From contig JAEWWF010000184.1 of assembly GCA_023396465.1 (NCBI GenBank), forward strand, positions 1 through 5,069: a stretch of DNA of 5,069 bases, in the 5' to 3' direction. This document shows positions 1 through 5,069 of the stretch, piece after piece. Each line of letters opens with the position of its first letter. Within the stretch, counting starts at the first letter, position 1. The notes beneath the pieces are model-generated. The model did not search any database and was not told the origin of the DNA. It worked only from the letters and a program-made list of their open reading frames with translations. The DNA is from Pseudomonadota bacterium (GTDB taxonomy: Bacteria; Pseudomonadota; Alphaproteobacteria; Rhodospirillales; Rhodospirillaceae). The translations under genes were made by a program, and so were the position numbers.

Positions 1-136
1 GCGCCGTCATCGGACTGATGCCCTCCCGCCGCGCCAACGCCCGCACGCTCGGCAGGCGGTCGCCGGGGCCATAGGTGCCGTCGTCGATGGCCGCCGCCAG
101 GCGGGCGGCGACGGTTTCGTAGACCAATGCCTCCAT
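1..136 (-). CDS. GntR-family transcriptional regulator, N-terminal part (probably MocR-like); 3' part lies beyond the window
   Basis: This is the first 45 codons of a minus-strand gene starting at the ATG at 136-134. The translation has the GntR winged-helix signature: an N-terminal helix (residues 4-20, VYETVAARLAAAIDDG), then a turn and P-G-D-R-L-P-S-V-R (residues 24-32), a helix (A33-R37) and the start of the recognition helix (I40-S41-P42-M43-T44). An SD-like AGAAAGG (149-143 on the minus strand) sits 6 nt before the ATG and supports this start. GntR proteins bind operator DNA as dimers and respond to a small molecule through a C-terminal domain. That domain is outside the window, so the subfamily cannot be read directly. 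The MocR class (fold-type I aminotransferase-like domain using PLP) is inferred, because such regulators often stand divergent to EamA transporters, as here. A short GntR/FadR-type protein is the alternative. It probably controls itself and the transporter at 235. Confidence 0.9.
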   Translation of the reverse strand, partial: MEALVYETVAARLAAAIDDGTYGPGDRLPSVRALARREGISPMTA

Positions 137-181
137 CTCACGCCTTTCTGTTATAGGCCAGTCTCACCGGCTCTGTATCTG

Positions 182-209
182 TACCACGGTCGCCGTCCGC
201 CTACCATGG
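182..209. promoter_or_regulatory. Candidate operator: direct repeat TACCAyGG, 20-bp period, in the divergent intergenic region
   Basis: TACCACGG at 182-189 and TACCATGG at 202-209 match at 7 of 8 positions and are exactly 20 bp apart, so both face the same side of the helix. A related CTGTA pair lies just to the left (173-177 and 179-183). The site is in the 98-bp gap between the regulator (starts at 136, leftward) and the transporter (starts at 235, rightward), where a shared operator is expected. MocR-class regulators are known to use direct repeats; GabR of Bacillus uses ATACCA half-sites, though with wider spacing. Binding by the adjacent regulator is inferred. No convincing -35/-10 pair could be assigned for either gene. 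Confidence 0.45.
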
Positions 210-234
210 CGGCAGATGTTCGTGGAGACGTGAC

Positions 235-1110
235 ATGCGACGGGACAGAATGGGGGCGCTGTTGGGCGGCCTTGGTGTGCTGGGGTTTTCGCTCACCCTG
301 CCGGCGACGCGGGTGGCTGTGGTGGAGTTGGGGGCGGTGCCGGTGACGCTGCTGCGGCTCGACGTGGCGGCGGTGCTGGCGGTGATCGCCGTGCTGGTGG
401 TGCGGCCGCCGCTGCCGTCGCGCGCCGACCTGCCGGACCTGCTGGGGGTGACCGCTGGGGTGGTGTTCGGCTATCCGCTGCTGGCCGCCATCGCCATGCG
501 CGATCTGCCGGCCGCCCATGGCTCGGTGGTGGCCGGGTTGCTGCCGCTGATGACCGCCCTGATGGCGGTGCCGATCAACCGCGAGCGGCCGTCGCCGCTG
601 TTCTGGGCCAGTGCCGCCGCCGGATCGGCGCTGGTGCTCGCCTACGCCCTGCGCGACGGCGGCGGGACCTTGCAGGCCGGAGATGGCGCCCTGCTGGCGG
701 CGGTGACGGCGGGCGGCGTCGGTTACGCCTGCGGCGCCCGGCTGACGCGGCGCTTGGGCGGCTGGCAGACCATCAGTTGGGGACTGGTGCTGGCGGCTCC
801 GGTGCTGGCGGTGGCGACGCCGCTGGCAGTGCCGGCGGCTGCCTTCGAGGCCAGCCCCCCGGCCCTGGTCAGCCTGCTCTACCTTGGCGCCATCAGTCAG
901 TTTCTTGCGTTCTTCGCCTGGTATCGCGGGCTGGAGATGGGCGGCACAGCGCGGGTGGCGCAGATCATGCTTCTGATGCCGTTCCTGTCCATCGCCGCCG
1001 CCGGGCTGCTGTTGGGCGAGCACATCGACGCCGCCACGCCGCTGTTCGCCGCCGCCGTGGCGATGACGGTGGTGGTCGGTCGCCGGGCGCCGGTGGCGCA
1101 AATCCGGTAA
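235..1110 (+). CDS. EamA/DMT-superfamily transporter (ten-helix inner-membrane permease or exporter)
   Basis: This 291-residue, very hydrophobic protein has the length and layout of the drug/metabolite transporter superfamily, with two tandem five-helix EamA units. Likely membrane segments are about residues 7-25, 33-57, 67-87, 92-113, 122-139, 150-168, 180-200, 208-228, 238-260 and 265-282. A polar, glycine-rich break (about 140-150) separates the two halves. The second half ends with the family pattern P-F-L-S-I-A-A-A-G-L-L-L-G-E (249-262), where LGE precedes the last helix. The ATG at 235 is chosen because GGAG at 224-227 lies 7 nt upstream; the internal ATG at 250 has no comparable site. 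Members export or import amino acids, metabolites or drugs by secondary transport across the inner membrane, and the substrate cannot be read from sequence. The divergent GntR-type gene suggests ligand-controlled expression. Composition matches the neighbours, with no sign of disruption. Confidence 0.9.
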   Translation: MRRDRMGALLGGLGVLGFSLTLPATRVAVVELGAVPVTLLRLDVAAVLAVIAVLVVRPPLPSRADLPDLLGVTAGVVFGYPLLAAIAMRDLPAAHGSVVAGLLPLMTALMAVPINRERPSPLFWASAAAGSALVLAYALRDGGGTLQAGDGALLAAVTAGGVGYACGARLTRRLGGWQTISWGLVLAAPVLAVATPLAVPAAAFEASPPALVSLLYLGAISQFLAFFAWYRGLEMGGTARVAQIMLLMPFLSIAAAGLLLGEHIDAATPLFAAAVAMTVVVGRRAPVAQIR

Positions 1111-1126
1111 AATCACCGGCATTTTC
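1104..1126 (+). terminator. Weak possible intrinsic terminator at the end of the transporter gene
   Basis: CCGGT (1104-1108) pairs with ACCGG (1115-1119) around a 6-nt loop, followed by CATTTTC. A competing 7-bp stem, GCCGGTG (1089-1095) with CACCGGC (1114-1120), uses the same right arm. Both overlap the stop codon region (TAA at 1108-1110), and the T run is only four bases. Termination here is plausible but not strong. Confidence 0.35.
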
Positions 1127-1223
1127 TAACGGCGAGAAATAACCTCAAGTAAGTATCGGGGCGGTATACCTGCTCCCGCCAGCATACATTAGAAATTCAC
1201 CCAACTTTAACACCCGTAACAGG

Positions 1224-1269
1224 GGGCTTTCGATCATCTCTCCCTCTCAACCAAATCGGGAGAGAGCCC
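1224..1269 (+). promoter_or_regulatory. 5'-UTR hairpin that pairs the Shine-Dalgarno sequence of the nucleotidase gene
   Basis: TCTCTCCC (1237-1244) is a perfect reverse complement of GGGAGAGA (1258-1265), giving an 8-bp stem with a 13-nt loop. Directly next to it on the 3' side, GCCC (1266-1269) can pair with GGGC (1224-1227), leaving a 9-nt bulge on the 5' side. The right arm is the gene's ribosome binding site (GGGAG, start ATG at 1270), so the fold would hide it. The start codon itself follows immediately and is unpaired. This is the arrangement of translational control elements (RNA thermometer, protein-bound or antisense-controlled leader), but whether it acts this way is inferred. The rest of the spacer (1111-1223) shows the palindrome GGTATACC at 1163-1170 and no convincing promoter. 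Confidence 0.45.
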
Positions 1270-3249
1270 ATGGAGTGGTTAACCTTGCGTGGTGCGGCGG
1301 CGGCCTTTGGCCTGTCGCTGGGTCTGGCGGCGCTGCCGGCGCTGGCCGGGGATCTGATGGTGGAGCGGCTGCCGGTCAATCCCTACGGCGTCATCGACAC
1401 CCTTTACGCCGTCAACGGCCCGGTGCTCGACGGCACGCCGGTGCGGCTGCTGCCCGCCGCCAACGAGGCTCTGCCGGCGCCGGCGTTGCGGCCCGGCGAC
1501 ACGCGGCGGCTGACATTGTTTCACTTCAACGACCTGCACAATTACTTGACCGAGCCCCATGCCAAGCGCGGCGACACCCACCGCTTCAGCCAGATGGTCA
1601 AGGCGGTGCGGGCCGCCCGGGCCGAGGTCGGCGAGGACGACATCGTGCTGTTCCTGTCGGCCGGTGACGATCACACCGGCGGTGTGTTCGACGAGTTGAC
1701 CGGCTTCACCCCAAGGGAATTCGTGGTCGATCCGGCCTATACCGCCTACACCCTGGCCGGCGTCGACATGGCGGTGCTCGGCAATCATGAGTTCGACCGC
1801 GGCGCCGCCATGCTGGCCACCTGGATCGACTCCGCGCCCCTGCTGCCGATTCTGTCCGCCAACGTCACCGGCTCCGACGTGGTGCGGGCCGGCGAGCATT
1901 ATCACGCCGCCTTCATCGCCGTGGTCAACGGCGTGCGCATCGGCGTCATCGGCCTGACCACCGCCGAGGACACCCGCCTCGGCACGGCGGAGAACGCCGG
2001 CATCGCCATCGCCAGCCCGCTGGAGACGGTGAAGGCCCTGCTGCCGCCGCTGGCCGAGGCCACCGACATGGTGGTTCTGCTCACCCATCTGGGCTACGGC
2101 GCCGGCACCGACCGCTCCGGCAAGGCGGGCGCCGAGCGCCGCATTGGTGAGGGCGACAGCGCCGTCGCCGAACTGGCCGGCAGCCTGGTCAAGACGCCGG
2201 TGGTTCTGGTCGGCGGCCACACCCACACCGCCCTCAACACCGATGGCCTGAAGGAAGTCTTCGCCGGCGTGCCGGTGTTGCAGGCCGGCGGCCACGGCAG
2301 CCACCTCGGCCGCTTCAGCGCCGATCTGGTCGCCTGCCTCGCCGCCGTGGCGCTCGATCGCCCGGAAGCCGGCCTCATCGCCATCAAGAAGGCTGATGCC
2401 CGCGTTCAGCCGGGCGACGAGAAGTATGCCGCCCTCCAGCATGACGGCGACTGGGACGCCGAGTTCCAGACCCTGGTGATCGACCCGCTGCGGGTGCGCC
2501 TCGACCGTGTGCTGGCCGAGCCCATCGCCACCATGGCCGCCGACGATGCGGTGTCGACCGACACCACGCTCGCCCGCCGCTACATCGGCGAGACGCCCAT
2601 CGCCAACCTGATGAACGACCTGCTGGTGGCGCGCTCCGCCTCCTTCCCCAATGGCGCGGTGGATATCGCCGGGTTCAACGCCACCGGCTTGGTGAAGGGC
2701 ATCCCGGCCAGCGGACCGCTGACCTTCTCCGACTGGTTCGAGGTGATGCCGTTCACCGATTCCGTCATCATCGTCGAGATGACCGGCGCCCAGATCCAGG
2801 CGATGCTCGACTCCAACGCCAAGCGCATCGTGCGGCCGGAGGAAGCGGCGTCCCTCGACCTGACCGGCTACGTCAGCCGCGGCTTCCTGCATTTCTCGTC
2901 GGCCTTGCGCTACACCATCGCCCTGGGCGCCGCCACCGCCGAGGCGCGGGCGGTGGACGTCACCATCCATGGCACGCCGCTGGAGCAGGTGAAGGACAAG
3001 ACCTTCCGCGTCGCCTTCGGCAGCTACGTCGGCAACGGCGGCTTCTCGGAAGCGTGGAACGGCCGCACCATCAGCGCCGGCGTGCCCGGCGACATCGTCG
3101 GCTTCGACCTGACGGCGCTGCCCCGCCGCGACACCGGCTTCGTTTACCGCAACGAGGTGGTCTCCCGCATCCGCGACCTCGGCACCCTGACGCCCGAGGC
3201 CGGCGCCCGGCTGGACGGCCGCCTGACGGTGGTGCAGGTCGCCAACTGA
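1270..3249 (+). CDS. Secreted bifunctional metallophosphatase/5'-nucleotidase (UshA/YfkN-like)
   Basis: This 659-residue exported enzyme of the 5'-nucleotidase family hydrolyses phosphate esters of nucleotides (5'-NMP, possibly UDP-sugars or 2',3'-cyclic NMP) in the periplasm to scavenge phosphate and nucleosides. A signal peptide covers residues 1-26 (hydrophobic core about 9-25, A-L-A cleavage site at 24-26). A stretch of about 50 residues of unclear role follows. The calcineurin-like metal centre is then complete: D88-x-H90, G132-D133, G171-N172-H173-E174 with D176, H273 in T-H-L-G, and G316-H317-T-H319. The H173/D176 pair corresponds to the catalytic dyad of UshA. The C-terminal nucleotide-binding domain is recognised from A-N-L-M-N-D (445-450), P-F-T-D (494-497), T-G (505-506) and G-N-G-G-F (588-592). 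It is unusual in reading N-A-T-G-L-V-K-G (470-477) where the family normally has N-x-G-G-I-R. The ATG at 1270 follows GGGAGAG (1258-1264) and precedes the signal peptide directly. The gene appears monocistronic, with a strong hairpin after its stop. Exact substrate is uncertain. Confidence 0.92.
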   Translation: MEWLTLRGAAAAFGLSLGLAALPALAGDLMVERLPVNPYGVIDTLYAVNGPVLDGTPVRLLPAANEALPAPALRPGDTRRLTLFHFNDLHNYLTEPHAKRGDTHRFSQMVKAVRAARAEVGEDDIVLFLSAGDDHTGGVFDELTGFTPREFVVDPAYTAYTLAGVDMAVLGNHEFDRGAAMLATWIDSAPLLPILSANVTGSDVVRAGEHYHAAFIAVVNGVRIGVIGLTTAEDTRLGTAENAGIAIASPLETVKALLPPLAEATDMVVLLTHLGYGAGTDRSGKAGAERRIGEGDSAVAELAGSLVKTPVVLVGGHTHTALNTDGLKEVFAGVPVLQAGGHGSHLGRFSADLVACLAAVALDRPEAGLIAIKKADARVQPGDEKYAALQHDGDWDAEFQTLVIDPLRVRLDRVLAEPIATMAADDAVSTDTTLARRYIGETPIANLMNDLLVARSASFPNGAVDIAGFNATGLVKGIPASGPLTFSDWFEVMPFTDSVIIVEMTGAQIQAMLDSNAKRIVRPEEAASLDLTGYVSRGFLHFSSALRYTIALGAATAEARAVDVTIHGTPLEQVKDKTFRVAFGSYVGNGGFSEAWNGRTISAGVPGDIVGFDLTALPRRDTGFVYRNEVVSRIRDLGTLTPEAGARLDGRLTVVQVAN

Positions 3250-3255
3250 CGGCAG

Positions 3256-3284
3256 GGCCCGGCCGCCGGATTTGCGGCCGGGCC
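3256..3284 (+). terminator. Strong GC hairpin after the nucleotidase gene, terminator-like
   Basis: GGCCCGGCCGC (3256-3266) and GCGGCCGGGCC (3274-3284) are perfect 11-bp complements around the 7-nt loop CGGATTT; a G-U pair can extend the base (3255/3285). It begins six bases after the TGA at 3247-3249, the usual place for a terminator. The downstream tract is TCTCCC rather than a T run, so it may stop polymerase weakly alone, protect the mRNA 3' end, or work with Rho. Confidence 0.7.
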
Positions 3285-3317
3285 TCTCCCGCGGCGACCG
3301 GTGAACAGCCGGCGGCG

Positions 3318-3346
3318 TTGAACCGGCGGCGGCAACGCGGTAAAAC
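3318..3346 (+). promoter_or_regulatory. Candidate sigma-70-type promoter for ettA
   Basis: TTGAAC (3318-3323) and TAAAAC (3341-3346) are separated by exactly 17 bp, each matching the bacterial consensus at four of six bases. Transcription would start near 3353, leaving a leader of about 38 nt before the TTG start at 3391. It lies downstream of the nucleotidase terminator hairpin, as expected for an independent transcription unit. A 9-bp direct repeat CCGGCGGCG (3309-3317 and 3323-3331, period 14) flanks the -35 box; in this GC-rich DNA it may be chance. Confidence 0.4.
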
Positions 3347-3350
3347 CGCG
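3336..3350. repeat. Interrupted palindrome CGCGGT-AAA-ACCGCG over the putative ettA -10 box
   Basis: Six-base arms (3336-3341 and 3345-3350) are perfectly complementary around a 3-bp centre. The palindrome contains the whole TAAAAC box. Its left arm overlaps the right arm of another inverted repeat, GCGTTG (3315-3320)/CAACGC (3333-3338), so the two hairpins would exclude each other if transcribed. It could be a dimeric repressor operator or simply a chance GC-rich palindrome. It has no T run, so it is not a typical terminator. Confidence 0.4.
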
Positions 3351-3380
3351 ACAATCCGTTCATCCGAGATTTTCAGCGCC

Positions 3381-3385
3381 GGAGG
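3381..3385 (+). promoter_or_regulatory. Ribosome binding site GGAGG that fixes the TTG start of ettA
   Basis: GGAGG lies 5 nt before TTG at 3391-3393. The first in-frame ATG (3418) would remove the conserved EttA N terminus (A-A-Y-Q-Y-I-Y-V-M-K-G) and has no SD at a suitable distance, so TTG is the start. Confidence 0.85.
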
Positions 3386-3390
3386 TTTCC

Positions 3391-5069
<1,679 letters not shown>

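Noticed and set aside
150..178. A minus-strand promoter for the GntR-type gene using TATAAC (155-150) as -10
   Set aside because: The start of transcription would fall inside the Shine-Dalgarno at 149-143, and the matching -35 (ATACAG/TACAGA) is poor.
151..1122. A 323-codon open frame on the minus strand, opposite the transporter
   Set aside because: Rich in Arg, His, Gln and Gly with no motif, and it spans the divergent promoter region. The opposite plus-strand frame has a ten-helix membrane pattern and an SD.
1121..1140. Small inverted repeat TTTCT (1123-1127)/AGAAA (1135-1139)
   Set aside because: Only five A/T-rich pairs around a 7-nt loop; not stable enough to claim a terminator or operator.
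1208..1221. A possible Pho box before the nucleotidase (TAACA repeats at 1208-1212 and 1217-1221)
   Set aside because: The repeat period is 9 bp; Pho boxes use 11-bp spaced CTGTCAT-like repeats. The match is too poor, although phosphate control would fit the enzyme.
1279..3363. A 694-codon open frame on the minus strand, opposite the nucleotidase
   Set aside because: Its translation is a low-complexity mix of Gly, Ala, His, Arg, Gln and Val with no domain. It mirrors the GC-rich third positions of the real plus-strand gene, which has a signal peptide and all metal motifs.

Overview
The window is GC-rich (most third codon positions are G or C), has strong Shine-Dalgarno sites, and encodes an EttA-type ABC-F protein whose wording resembles alphaproteobacterial homologues. 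This suggests a high-GC alphaproteobacterium, possibly of the Rhodospirillales (Magnetospirillum/Rhodospirillum-like). That placement is an inference from codon composition and protein wording, not from a database match.

Layout from left to right: (1) positions 1-136, minus strand: the first 45 codons of a GntR-type helix-turn-helix regulator, probably of the MocR/PLP-dependent class. (2) Positions 137-234: a 98-bp divergent intergenic region carrying a direct repeat TACCAyGG with a 20-bp period. (3) Positions 235-1110, plus strand: an EamA/DMT-type ten-helix transporter of 291 residues, ending at a weak possible terminator. (4) Positions 1111-1269: a 159-bp spacer whose last 46 bases can fold so that the ribosome binding site of the next gene is paired. 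(5) Positions 1270-3249: a secreted 659-residue UshA/YfkN-like 5'-nucleotidase/metallophosphatase with an altered C-terminal substrate-binding motif, followed by a strong 11-bp GC hairpin. (6) Positions 3250-3390: a spacer holding that hairpin, a plausible sigma-70-like promoter and a palindrome over its -10 box. (7) Positions 3391-5069: a nearly complete ettA gene with a TTG start, cut off by the window end near its C terminus.

The genes look like three independent units rather than one pathway. The regulator and transporter form a typical divergent regulator/exporter pair. The periplasmic nucleotidase is a stand-alone nutrient (phosphate/nucleoside) scavenging gene. EttA is a cytoplasmic translation factor that couples initiation of elongation to the ATP/ADP ratio. 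I see no tRNA, rRNA, CRISPR array, insertion sequence or phage gene. No new multi-gene system is evident. The points most worth a second look are the SD-sequestering hairpin before the nucleotidase, the missing canonical arginine in that enzyme, the operator-like repeats in the divergent region and the palindrome over the ettA promoter.
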